This document shows positions 21,582-32,479 of a stretch of 64,000 nt of DNA, one piece after another. The notes under the pieces are model-generated. The model was not told the origin of the DNA and searched no databases. It saw only the letters and a program-made list of their open reading frames with translations. The first letter of the stretch is position 1, and every line of letters starts with the position of its first letter. This DNA comes from Gossypium raimondii. Taxonomy: Eukaryota; Streptophyta; Magnoliopsida; Malvales; Malvaceae. The stretch lies in NCBI RefSeq assembly GCF_025698545.1, contig NC_068566.1:43007192-43071191 (forward strand), written 5' to 3'. Both the position numbers and the translations under genes were made by a program.

Positions 21582-24500
21582 ATGAAAAAGATTGGGTCAG
21601 AAGAGAAAGCAATGGAGGAGGAACATAGCCTTAAACAGGTATTTTCCAGCTTCTTTGTTTCACCTTTGAATCTACTATTATAATCTAAGTTCCATTTTCT
21701 TTTTTAGTGTTTTGGTTGATACTGATAGCTACTGTTTCTGAATTTAGTTTCAAACTTTCATTCCAAAGGTTTTTTTGAGACCTTGCAGAGAAATTTTCAT
21801 GGCCAACTTCAGTTATGGTTTGATTTTTTTTCTTTTGTTCTTTTCATTTTTGAATTTCATTTTCTTCTTGGGGTTGATCATTGTGCAACTTATGTTACTT
21901 GGACTCGGGTTTAAGCTTTCTAAGTTCTTTCCAGAAATTCTTGGAGTTCATATTTCTATATCTGTATGTCGGATATGAGTGTAGTAACCTGAATTTGAAC
22001 CTGACACATTTGACCATAAATGTCAACAATCCGAATGTGAGACTAACCCGGATCTGGAACTGATCGAAACTCAGCCAATTGCAGCCAGAGGATTCCTCGA
22101 ACCCCTCCTTGAATTAGAATCTGCTGTACTTTTGTGTGTGTATGTATGTATGTATATTAGAGCTTCTTTCTTGTAAGAAATTTCTTTTGATTGATGCACT
22201 TTAAAGAAATAAGGTTAGCTGGTCTTATAGTTACTATCAAGTGCAGTCTTCTTTTTATGTTTCCTTGCATGATGATGATTTGTTTTTCAGGTTGAAGATT
22301 CATTAGAAATAACCGAGGAAACAGCTTGTGTTCATAATCGAAGGAGAAGCGGTCTCGTTCTAGAGATACCCTCGAGAACTTTGGAAGAACCCTTTCAAGA
22401 ATCCGTGGCAATAAAGATTCCCCCAACACCTAGTTTGACTCCCAGGAGAGTGAATTTTTTCTTGACACCTAGTCCGTCCGATGCGAGAATTACGGGATCC
22501 TCGGGTCCTTCCTCGTCGAGAGGCAAGTCGTCCTTGAAGAGTCTTTTACCAAAAGTAAGCTTTAAGCATAGAAATCCTAATTCAGACATCGAAAAGGCCG
22601 CAAACTTTGAACCCGAATCTTCTTCTAGTTCACAAAGGGAGAAACCCGTCATTGCAAGTACATTGTCGGTTACAAAGATATTTACTCCTCAGATGAAAAG
22701 GACATCCTCGATGCCTGTAACTCGTATTGCACATTTGAACTCAGAGTCTGCAATCACTGGAAGCCTAAGTGTTTCTAATGCAAGTTTTGTGATATTTTGT
22801 CATGATTTATGTTGAATGAATAGCGTATGAAACTGCATGTATTAATGTGAAGTAGAACTTTTCCTTGCAGAGAAAGGGAAGCATGTGGCAGTTTTCTCGC
22901 TCACTTTCACTTCCTCTCAACTGCAAAGAAGGAAACTTAAGGAGAATGGATTCATTTTTTCGTGTGGTTCCCTCAACTCCACGAGTAAAGGATGGAGAAA
23001 TAAACTCGAATGCTTCGGTGGGACCTGATGCTGGTATCTCTTCATCTTTGTCTATGCATTTAAGCATATGTATACATAAGTTCAAGTTTGCAAACTTGCC
23101 TCCGGTCATCATTTTATTGGTACGATAGGTTTTACTTTACTCGTAACTATCGTACCAGCTGATGTCTTAACAGCATCTCGTTATTCAGAAAACAGTGATC
23201 TTGATGGTGAGGACATTCCCGAAGAAGAGGCAGTTTGCCGAATTTGTCTGGTTGAACTATGTGAAGGAGGTGAAACGCTTAAGATGGAATGCAGCTGCAG
23301 AGGCGAACTCGCTTTGGCCCACAAAGACTGTGCTGTGAAATGGTTTACCATCAAAGGGAACAAGAACTGTGATGTGTGTAACCAAGAGGTCCAGAACCTA
23401 CCCGTCACTCTTCTACGAATCCAAAGTACTCGACCTCAAAATGTTGGAGCTGGTGTTCCTGGATACAGGTAAATAATCAATTTGTTACCGACTCATTAGC
23501 TTTTCTCCTCATCGATGGCCTTATATTCATATACCTCTAGACTCTAGTACATATGTCTCGACCATTGATTGGATCATTCGTTGGAAGTTATTTTCGGTGT
23601 TGGTAAAGAGATACAATACACATGAATAATATCACATCTAGTATGTTATGCACTTCTTCATCGTAAATTTTGAAACGAGGAAGGGTGTTTTACGAACTTG
23701 CTTCGTCCCTCGCCTGTTCCATTGTTGCAGTGTATTTCTATATTTTCTTATTCTTCTTTATCGTGAGCTCAATAAGTGACAAAGAGGAAAGTAACAATTT
23801 CAGTTAGATGTTTGCAGGGTTTGGCATGAGGTCCCTATTCTTGTTTTCCTCAGCATGCTTTCATATTTTTGTTTCCTTGAGCAGCTTCTGGTAGGATAAG
23901 CAGTTTCTCATTTGTATATTTCCCCAGTTTCACTACTTTATACTGTCGATATATTATTCGTTCGCCTGCAGATTGTTAAAATGGGCACAGGTGCAATTGC
24001 TATATCTCTTCCATTCGCCTGTGTGATAGGCCTCCTTTCATCCATGACTTCATCAACAATGGGTAGGCTCGCAAACATACTTGAGCTATAAGTTACTATT
24101 GCCAATGTCCGGTTAACATGTTTTTGTGTCCGTCCACCCGAAACAGAATATGATCACCGCCAATTGATCCAAGTTTTTGTTTATAACACTCTCATTTCAT
24201 GTTTCACCGTTGTATTTTGTAGGTTAGAAGTTAGATTCTAACTTAACACACATACATGCTTGCACACAATGCTGACACTTGAGGTCAATCAGGAAGCCAT
24301 AGTAGACTAGGCTGGGAAACGTGGGTATACCATTGACTGTCAAAACTCTGAATTTTATAGGAAGTTCAAAAGTTGATAAGAAATTCCGGTACACTGTTCT
24401 CTTAAGATTTTCTGACTTAAAGCTACTCGAATCTTTGTATTCAGCTACACGAAGATTTGTCTGGATTTACGCATCGATTCAATTTGTTTTGGTGGTCATC

Positions 24501-25022
24501 TTTGCTCATATATTTTATTCGCAGGTAAGTGTCTATCTTGTATTAAAGGACATTCCTCTTTCCGGAATATCAATGAAATGGTTTCCGGAACGTCACCTTT
24601 TATGGGTGGCTGCATGAATGAAATGAGTTAAGGTTCGGGTGCAATGCAATGGTGATTAGACCGCATACTCTTGGCTCTAAGCTTCTTGCACCCAAAATGG
24701 GACATTCTAAACATGGTTGATTCGTAAAGCCATTTCATTCATAATGTTCTGCGGCATGCAGGTGAAGGTACAAGCAATACTATCAGTTCTCCTTGCAACG
24801 TTTTCCGGGTTTGGTGTCACAATGAGTGGGAGTTCCATCATCGTTGAGATCCAACGATGTAGAAGAAGATGGCAGCGGGCTAGGTTAGAGCAGCAACAGC
24901 ATAGTTCACAAGTGATAACTCGAGCTCCGGTCCAATCCCCTAGAGCTGTTAATTCGCCTCGGACGGATCCTAATAACGTAAACCGGCAAAATACAGAAAC
25001 TGTTGGGTGGGAGCTCAATTGA
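21582..25022 (+). CDS. RING-CH (RINGv/MARCH-type) membrane E3 ubiquitin ligase
   Basis: Eight exons join in frame: 21582-21638, 22291-about 22788, 22871-23033, 23189-23468, 23818-23890, 23972-24062, 24445-24524, 24762-25022. They give about 500 residues. The end of exon 2 is the only unsure junction; 22770 would also keep the frame. A Ser/Pro-rich disordered region fills the first 250 residues. A C4HC3 RING-CH domain follows at 256-303 (CRIC, CSC, H284, then C-x12-C-x2-C). Three or four hydrophobic segments then follow (about 336-356, 360-385, 390-415, 418-440), and finally a Gln/Arg-rich tail. RING-CH proteins are E2-dependent ubiquitin ligases anchored in endomembranes. The H at the fifth ligand position and the trailing membrane segments match the plant family of this type. 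Its substrate is unknown. Confidence 0.88.
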
Positions 25023-25487
25023 TCGCAGGTTCTCCAACACTACATTACGAAATTTATCCAGATTTCATTTAGGCCAAAATGGAAAAGGGGTATATAATGA
25101 AATACATGGTTGCAATTTTTCTTTGTTTTATTGCGGTTTCTTGTTTCCCAAGGCTGTAAAATGCATTTTTTTAGGGTTTAGATAGTGAAGAAGCAAAGGA
25201 AAAATTAGGGTTGAAGTACACTTGTTTAATGGTCGAGAAATTAAATTTGCTGGGGTTAGATGTCTAATTTGGGTTTACATAAGTTTTTTTCCCCTAAATA
25301 TATTGGGAGGTAAGATAAGATTTGTATGAGATATTATTTACTAATTAAAATTTTAATTTTTAAGATAAAAAAATGAAAATTGCAATATAAAAAAGTAAAC
25401 CTCAAATTATGTTATTACTCTATACTTCATTATAATAATCTAGTTTGTTAGAATTGATTTTTTTTATGAGGAAAAGACCATTAAACT

Positions 25488-25858
25488 TTAAACTATATTT
25501 ATAATATCAAAAAACCAACTAGCCTTATCACTATTAAATACTTCAAGAATTTCCTCCGAAACTGTTGTTAACACATTAACACCTTCCATATTCGCTGAAG
25601 CCATTTTAGCAATCCTGTCAGCAACTTGATTAGCTTCCCTCAAGGCATGGCTTACCATCCAATAAAAACCACTCTGTTTTTGCATTACCAATGCAGAGAT
25701 TGGATTTGAAGATGCTTCCCTTTTTATTGTTTGGACTACCTCAAGATTATCAGTGCGGATCAAAATTTTGTCTCATCCCCTTTCTTTTAAAAGAGTTAGG
25801 CCATCCAAAATGCCTCATAACTCGGCATTAGAGACTGAACATTCTCCCAATGAGTGAT
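25488..25858 (-). pseudogene. RNase H-like retroelement relic, C-terminal half
   Basis: The minus strand reads SLGECSVSNAEL, then GILDGLTLLKERG, ILIRTDNLEVVQTI, SHALREANQVADRIAK and an EEILEVFNSD end. This is the second half of the RNase H-like domain of plant LINE polyproteins (A-E-L-W-G and N-x-V-A-D motifs). The two Trp codons expected after AEL and after KERG are TGA. The reading continues on the far side of a 3.4-kb solo LTR, at 29303. Confidence 0.85.
25854..25858. repeat. Left target-site duplication GTGAT of the solo LTR
   Basis: GTGAT lies directly before the TGTAACA end and recurs at 29303-29307 directly after the TGTTACA end. Confidence 0.85.
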
Positions 25859-26143
25859 TGTAACAACCAGATAGTCACGGGTGTTGGAAAATACATTTTT
25901 GGGACTCCGTTTTTGTAAATTAGACTCGTAAATATTTATTAAATATTTATGAAGTTAGTTGTGTGGTTAATTAGGTTTTAGTTAGATGAATTTGCATGAA
26001 TTAAGAGTAATTATGTATAAGGACTAAATTGTATAAAGGGTGAAAGTTAAATTATAGATTAAAGAAAAATTAAAGGGACTAAATAAGCAATTATGCCGTT
26101 GCTTATAAATGATGCCGCATAATATAGATATTTATAAAACTTA

Positions 26144-26746
26144 GGGTCTGTTTGATTGACGGAATTGATTTTCCGGAAAATCATTTCCAACTTTTTCAGC
26201 GTTTGATTGGAGGAAAACATTTTTCATTTGGAAAATGAACTCCAAAACAAGGGAAAATGGGTTACATTTTAGGGAAAATGTCTTACCCTTCTAATTTCCG
26301 TAAGACATTTTCCGTGCTCTCCTCTCTATCGCCTCCTTCATTCCTTCCTTCATTTCCGGTAGAAAATTGCTTCATTTATCGATTTTCCAAGAACTTGTTT
26401 TTAATTATTCAATACTTGTTTTTTAACACAATTACAAATAATTTATTTGACATTAGTTTTTTCAATTTATAACGATTAATATTGTAGCTTAATAATTGAG
26501 TATTATTATAAATAAATCATTGCAATATATGTAAAAATAATTTAAAATATAAAAATTTATTAATATATATTAATATATGTAAAAACAACTTTTCCAAAAA
26601 ATATTTTCAAAAATCTCCAAGCAGAAAATATTTTACACAAATTCAATCAAACACCGAAAATATTTTCCAAGAAATCATTTTACGAAAAGTAAAACATTTT
26701 CCGAAATCATTTTACGGAAAATATTTTACTGGCAATCAAACAGACC
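26144..26746. mobile_element. Non-autonomous DNA transposon nested in the solo LTR
   Basis: Terminal inverted repeats read GGTCTGTTTGATTG on both ends. The subterminal regions are full of GGAAAAT/ATTTTCC motifs in opposite orientations. The flanks AAACTTAG and AAAGTTAA agree at six of eight positions, which would suit an aged 8-bp hAT-type duplication. It has no coding capacity. Confidence 0.7.
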
Positions 26747-27754
26747 AAAGTTAAAGTATATATTATAATATTATAATATTATTTCTTAATTATTAAATAT
26801 ATATATCATATTATATATTATAATAAGTAAATATAATAAATAAAAGCAACAAAAGAAAGAACAAAAGAAAGACAAAAGGTTAAACGAAATAGAAAGAAAA
26901 GAAAGAAAAGAGAAAGAGAAAGAAGGAAAGGAGAAAGATACAAAGTTAGGGATTTCAATTGTTTAAAGTTCAATTGGTTAGTCAATTTAGTCCATTTTCT
27001 TGTAATTTTTATGTTTTTGAAATCTCGGTATTAAATACTACTAGCCTCATGTCAAAATTTTAGAAATTATTGAATTTTTAAGTGTTGTATATGTTGAATA
27101 ATTTTAGTATTAGGGATGAAATTGATAGATTTTAAGTTAGAAATGAAAAGGATTGAATTGTAGAATAAATTGTAAATTTTGGGTAATAGGGATTAAATTG
27201 TGAAAATTCAAAATTTAGGGATTTGATTGAAAATAGGGAGTTGAATTTAGTCTAAAGTGGAATTTGTATGAAAATAAAGAATTAAATGTAAAGAATAAAA
27301 GTTAGTCTCGGTTTAGGGACTAAATTGGAATTTAGGCAACTATTGAGTAAAAATTGAAATATTAAATATGAGATTGTATTGTATTGTATTGATGATTTTT
27401 AATTGTTTTAATTCCGTAACTAACGTCATATCGGAATCCTCGACTAAAAAGGGGAAAGATAAAGTCGACGAGGAATAGCTCAAAAATTTCGGTTTGTATT
27501 TCTATAATCCGAATCTAATTATTAGTTATTGTATTTTGATTAAATGTTTATGGTAAGTGGTTCAGGTGAGTATTTGACATTTTGATATTGAATTGAATTT
27601 ATATGTGTATGTGATTATAAAAAAAAATTGATATTGGATATTGGTTGTATTTGAAAAGTGAATTGGAACCCTATTAACTGTATCGGGTTGAGTCGGATAT
27701 AGATGGCATGCCATAGGATTGGAAGAGTTTAGGGATTTCTTCGACTTCGAGTCT

Positions 27755-27895
27755 ATGAGACACTAGGTGTCAATTTACTACTTCTGATTAATTCGATAAG
27801 GCACTGGGTGCCAATTTACTTCGGTTTAACCGATGAGACACTGGGTGTCAAATTATTACTTCGAATTATCCAATGAGGCACTGGGTGCCAAACTA
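27755..27895. repeat. Tandem repeat of about 40 bp in the solo LTR
   Basis: The motif CACTGGGTGYCAA(A/T)T recurs four times at about 40-base spacing (near 27761, 27801, 27838, 27878), alternating GTGTC and GTGCC. Units are preceded by GATGAGA or GATAAGG variants. Confidence 0.75.
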
Positions 27896-28829
27896 GTATG
27901 TTTTGGTTGGATCCGTGTATCCGTCCGAGTCTGAGTCGTGTTAATAGGGGTAAATAATTGAAATGGCACTATGATTGATATTAGATGATATTGTATGTGA
28001 AATGAAAATGGGACAATGAATTGAAATATGGATTGAGACACATGAATTGTGTATCCATGAATTGGATATGGAATGAACAATATTGTTGTTTAATTGATAT
28101 GTGTATCATATTGTGAAAAGTTATTATATATAGCAAGTGATGTAAATTGAGTATGGTATATAATGATGTATTCATGAATTAAGTAATGTATGGCTAATGC
28201 CATTGTATGAATAAATGTGGTTTTAAATATTCAATTGTGCTTATAATTAACATATGCATATTATATTATTTTGTCTTTAAATACTCGGATTATAGAAATA
28301 CCATTTAGTTTTACTCAGCGTACGGTTTTGTTTTCTGTGTGCAGGTTAAGTACTTAATTTTGATCGCCGATTCAACATCCAACAACGGTCCCAAACTCAA
28401 ACGTGGTGATATTTTTCCTTTTGTGTCGGCATGTACCTAGGGTGTTTAAATATTAATTATTTTTTGGATTGATTGTAAATAAGATTATAAGTTAATTTTG
28501 ATTGGATATATACATATAAATATGTGTTTATGTTTAAGGTCTTATTATGGCATGTTTAAGTTAATGTTAAAATGAACATGAATTAGATAAAATAGATTGA
28601 ATTTGACATGTTTACAAATTTGATTTGAATGATGTTCTATTAATATGTTTTGATGATATAATTGTGGTACCTATGAGGGTACATTGGTTAAGCACTTAGG
28701 ATGATTGTTTTGACATGTTTTGAATGTGTTTGATCGTGTTTTGAATTGGTTAAACGAATGATTTTTAAGTTGCTTATTGTTCAAGCTTACAGGGAATGGT
28801 AAACTTATCGTTTAAGGTACATTTTGAGT

Positions 28830-29055
28830 CCACACGGCCAAACACACGGGCGTGTGACTGGATCGTGTGAGACATACGGCTAGCACACGGGCGTGTGAGG
28901 CCATTTCCAAAAGGGCACACAGTTTGGCACACGGGCGTGTGGCTCGGCCGTGTAACCCAAGTCAGAGAGTTACACGGGTATAAACACGGGCTGAGACACG
29001 CCTGTGTGTCCCTACTTCAAATGCCCACACGGTCTAAAACACGGGCGTGTGAACC
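28830..29055. repeat. Cluster of CACACGGGCGTGTG palindromes in the solo LTR
   Basis: The near-perfect palindrome CACACGGGCGTGTG occurs near 28851, 28885 and 28928, with ACACGGGCGTGTG again near 29040, and partial forms between them. It is CpG-rich in an otherwise AT-rich element. Confidence 0.8.
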
Positions 29056-29302
29056 CTACAGCTTTGAAAATTTTAATATTTGTCGAAAAATTCTCTAAGT
29101 TTTCGAATTAGTCTCGATTTGTTTCTAACACGTATTTTGGGCACCGAGGGCTCAAATAAGGGACATTATGTATGAATTTAATTAATTTTTGACCTGAATA
29201 TTATATGATATCAATGTTTAAATTTATGTATGTTTGATCGATAAGCTTCGGTAATGCTTCGAAACCCTATTTCGACGACAGATGTGGGTTAGGTGTGTTA
29301 CA

Positions 29303-29720
29303 GTGATTTAAACCCAACACCCATTCTCCTAAGTGATTCCTCACCACTCCCCCTGTGGAAGCATACCTTGTATTCAAACTAACTGCACCAGTAGTGTACA
29401 AGTGGGCCCAATTTTTAGATAAGGGAGCCTTTGTATGGACCAAAATTATTTCGCCCAAGCAATAGATACTTTAACAATCTCAGATGCTTTCCAAGTAAGG
29501 CCTTGAAGACGAATAAGTTTCTATTCTTCCAGATGCGCCACATGATGGTACCAAATAAACTTGTCTAATTAACTTCCACTAAATCCAACGTCTCACAATA
29601 CTCTAAGTTGGATATCAACCATTTCGAGAGATTAAATGAGAAAAACTTGCCACTATGATTCGAGGGCACCACTTGCCCCCACACCTCTTTTGCCGCAGAA
29701 TAATCTCTTAGTGCAGTTTT
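29303..29720 (-). pseudogene. RNase H-like retroelement relic, N-terminal half and linker
   Basis: The minus strand reads TMWRIWKNRNLFVF near 29530, the conserved W-x-I-W-K-x-R-N of plant LINE proteins. Next, in another frame, comes SEIVKVSIAWAKQF. Then TTGAVSLNTRYASTGGVVRNHLGEWVLGLNH follows near 29270-29400, in shorter blocks. This leads straight into the half at 25488-25858 once the solo LTR is removed. Frameshifts and stops show a dead copy. Confidence 0.8.
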
Positions 29721-31395
29721 TCATTTATAACAACTATTAAGTGTGAAATGCAATCTTTATTAAATTACTTCTCTATAATAACCTCTTGCCTTAAAATTTT
29801 AGTAAAATTATTTATATTACTATGTGAGATAAAAATAATAAATTTTAATTAAGAAATTATTTCAATAAAATACTTAATTTTTATATAAAATAATAAAATA
29901 TAATAATAATATTTTATCAAATGAAAACTATCTTTAATAAAAGGAATTATATTTGTAAAGTTTATTAAAATATAATCCAGACATCACTAATTAATATTAT
30001 TATTAATAAAGTATATATTTTTAATTTGAGAATTGAAAATTCAAATATGATTCAAAACTCAAATGCTATTTTATAGATGTCTTGAATGTTATTATATATG
30101 TTTAACTACCACCTCATATAACATCCAAAATTTTGATAAACCGAAAAAGATTATTATAGAGAGAGTTGATGTAATTTTAAAATTATGAAATTTCAATCCT
30201 TACCCAAAAAGTAGTTAATAAATCCATTAATTGAAATATTGAGGTGTTTTTTTGTAAATACTATGTGAAAATGATAAATTGACATATTGTTCGGCATTTT
30301 AATCTCTCATATGTGCTAATATATTTGTCACCAAAATTTTATTATTTAAAAAAAATTGTAGAAAACTACTACCATGAGTGTATTATTTATACTATATATA
30401 ATCGATCGATGAGTTGAAATCATGAGTTAACCTTACATTAATTCAATTGAAAATGAGTTTTATTACAAAATAATAAATATTGTTTTGAGAGTTTTTTTTA
30501 AAAATATTTTATAAAAATTTAAAAAAATCAATTTAAATAACACATATTAATATTTGAAAGCAAGCCATCGTAATTTAAAAAATATCAACTTTATCAATTC
30601 AACTCAACTTTTATTCGTTTTTAATATAAATTTTATTTGTTATTCATTTTTTTTAGCATAATTAGATCTGATCATGGGCCGAGTCACCTGGCTTGGCTCG
30701 AACGCCTACTCGAAAAGTTAGAGAGTTTGGACAAAAAAATGAGACCCGTTTTCTAAACAGGTCAAGTCTCAAGTAAGCTTTTTTTGGGCCCGACCTAGAA
30801 AAAAAACTTGATGTTGTTTCCACTATTTTGGTGTTGTTTTGCCATTGTTTTGCTTTCATTTTGCTATTATATTATTATTATTTTGTTGTTATTGTTTAGA
30901 TATTGTATAATTCTTGTTTTATTGTTAAATTTATTACTATTTTAGAGGCATTTGATTGTTAAGTTGCACCTATCTTAATGTTATTTAAACATAAATATTA
31001 AATTATTTATTTATTTTCAATTTGTTAGGAAACATTGATTTTAATGTTTTTAGTGTATTAATTTGATGTACTATATTTTTTAAATTTGTTTCATATAAAA
31101 ATACTAATATTAAAAAAAAATTAATACAGACGGGCTAGACCAAATTCAGGTTTTAGCATTTTTATCCAGACTAAACTTGGGTAAAATTTTAAGCTCATTT
31201 TTTGAGGCCGAACCTGAGCCTAAGCCTAAATTTATATTGAGATCTGACCCAACTCATGATCCCCTCTAATCATAATCTAATATATAGATAAAAAAAAATC
31301 TTAAAATCTATAATTTTTTAAGTACCAACAAAATAACATACTATCCGATTATTATAAACTCAAACATATCTAATAACTTTCTCTAATTTAAAATT
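29720..31395. other. AT-rich intergenic DNA
   Basis: Low-complexity sequence. The stretch at about 30660-30860 and 31130-31260 carries GGCCGAGTC/CCCGACC and AACCTGAGCC motifs, pointing to decayed repeat pieces in opposite orientation. No gene or RNA was recognised. Confidence 0.4.
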
Positions 31396-31397
31396 AC

Positions 31398-31562
31398 TTA
31401 TATAATTAAAATTGTGAAAAAAACAACGTTTTCAAGGTTTTCTTTCTTTTATAATTTAAATCATTTTTAGCTATTGTTTTCTAAAAATAATTTAAATTAT
31501 AAAAGAAAAAAAACCTTTGAAAACGTAATTTAATAACTTTTTTTCAAAAATTTAATTATATT
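31398..31562. mobile_element. Foldback element with about 75-bp arms
   Basis: The left arm holds TATAATTAAAATTGTGAAAAAAA then ACGTTTTCAAGGTTTTCTTTC. The right arm in reverse holds TATAATTAAATTTTTGAAAAAAA then ACGTTTTCAAAGGTTTTTTTTC. The TTTTATAATTTAAAT blocks pair next to the short loop. It lies about 230 bases beyond the 3' end of the arabinogalactan-like gene. Confidence 0.75.
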
Positions 31563-31790
31563 AATAACTATAGATTTTAGTAGTAAAACAGACGGACATC
31601 GTTGAGAGATGATAACTGTAATGGAAATACAACAGTACGGGACTCACTGAAAATTTCTGCTACGATAATCTTAAACTCATGCAAAAATAGTTTAAATCTC
31701 TTTATAAAGAATAAAAAATAAATATCAAATCAAAATCAAATGCTAGTAATAAATTTGAATGATAAACCTTTGTACTGTTCATCATCTTCT

Positions 31791-32276
31791 TCACAGAAAT
31801 TCGCTCCTGGCGGCGTACCCGTACTGAGATCTCCTGATATTCTCTTGTCTCTTCTTGTAAACCAATCCACCGAAGCCAACCAAACACGCTGCCGCCACTA
31901 CGCCAAACATGATTCCCGCCTTTTTTCCGCCGCTCATTCCTCCATCGCCGCCGCTCTTCTCTTCGCTTCCTTCTGCGTTGATGTCGCTGTGGTTGATATC
32001 GCTGGCATCGACCGGTGAAGGAGCGGGAGAACTCGCGGGCGAGTTTCCTGGCGCCAGATCTGATGGAGATGGCCCCATTGGTGCCGGTGGCGAAGCATCC
32101 ATTACCGGTGAGATATATGGCGCGGAGTCGGGAGATCCAGTTACCGGAGTAGGAGCGAGTTGCGGTAAGTCTGCACCGAGTGACAGCGCAGGCGCAGGCG
32201 CCGGCGGTTCAGCAGCAGAAGTGAGTTCAGCAACAATGAACAAAACAAAGGTAAGACAAAATCCGACTTTAGCCAT
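31791..32276 (-). CDS. Membrane-anchored arabinogalactan / hydroxyproline-rich protein
   Basis: A single-exon frame of 161 residues. Residues 1-21 form a signal peptide, with cleavage likely after LTSA. Residues 22-95 are rich in Pro, Ala, Ser and Thr, with AGP-type dipeptides (PAPAPA, SPAPSP, PPAP) suited to proline hydroxylation and arabinogalactan attachment. An acidic Gly/Ser linker (96-117) leads to a membrane helix at about 119-140. A basic cytosolic tail KKRQENIRRSQYGYAARSEF follows. The conserved tail and helix make this a type-I membrane protein rather than a GPI-anchored classical AGP. The family is expected at the cell surface; a specific role is not known to me. The start is the only ATG ahead of the signal peptide. 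Confidence 0.85.
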   Translation of the reverse strand: MAKVGFCLTFVLFIVAELTSAAEPPAPAPALSLGADLPQLAPTPVTGSPDSAPYISPVMDASPPAPMGPSPSDLAPGNSPASSPAPSPVDASDINHSDINAEGSEEKSGGDGGMSGGKKAGIMFGVVAAACLVGFGGLVYKKRQENIRRSQYGYAARSEFL

Positions 32277-32479
32277 TTCACCAATCTGAAAAAGGAAAAA
32301 AAAAAAGCAGTTGAAAATTAGAGAGAATTTGAAGATGGGGAGAATTCAAGGAAAAAAATGGGACGAAAACGGGGTAGATATAGTGGAACGGGAATTTAGG
32401 GGTGAAAATGAAACAATGTGGAAATTTGAATACACGTTGAATGGAAAGTTGAGAGCGAACGAACGGAGCCAAACAATGA

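Larger units (their letters stand above)
25859..29302. mobile_element. Solo LTR of a gypsy-type retrotransposon, with a nested MITE
   Basis: The element begins TGTAACA and ends TGTTACA (LTR-type TG...CA ends), flanked by the 5-bp duplication GTGAT. It has no gag or pol frame, primer binding site or internal repeat of its ends, so it is a solo LTR left by recombination. Without the nested element it is about 2.84 kb. It carries a run of about 40-bp repeats at 27755-27895 and several CACACGGGCGTGTG palindromes at 28850-29050. It interrupts an RNase H relic. Its end sequence resembles cotton gypsy LTRs, from memory. Confidence 0.85.

Noticed and set aside
24321-24617. Plus-strand frame with a membrane helix and [10 protein letters not shown]
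   Set aside because: This is exon 7 of the RING-CH gene read on into its flanking introns, not a separate gene.
27755-29055. Repeat clusters that could be read as a CRISPR-like array
   Set aside because: Units are imperfect, abut without unique spacers, and lie within a plant LTR.
25859-29302. Complete LTR retrotransposon with short LTRs (TRIM or LARD)
   Set aside because: No internal copy of the ends and no primer binding site or polypurine tract was seen, so a solo LTR is the simpler call.
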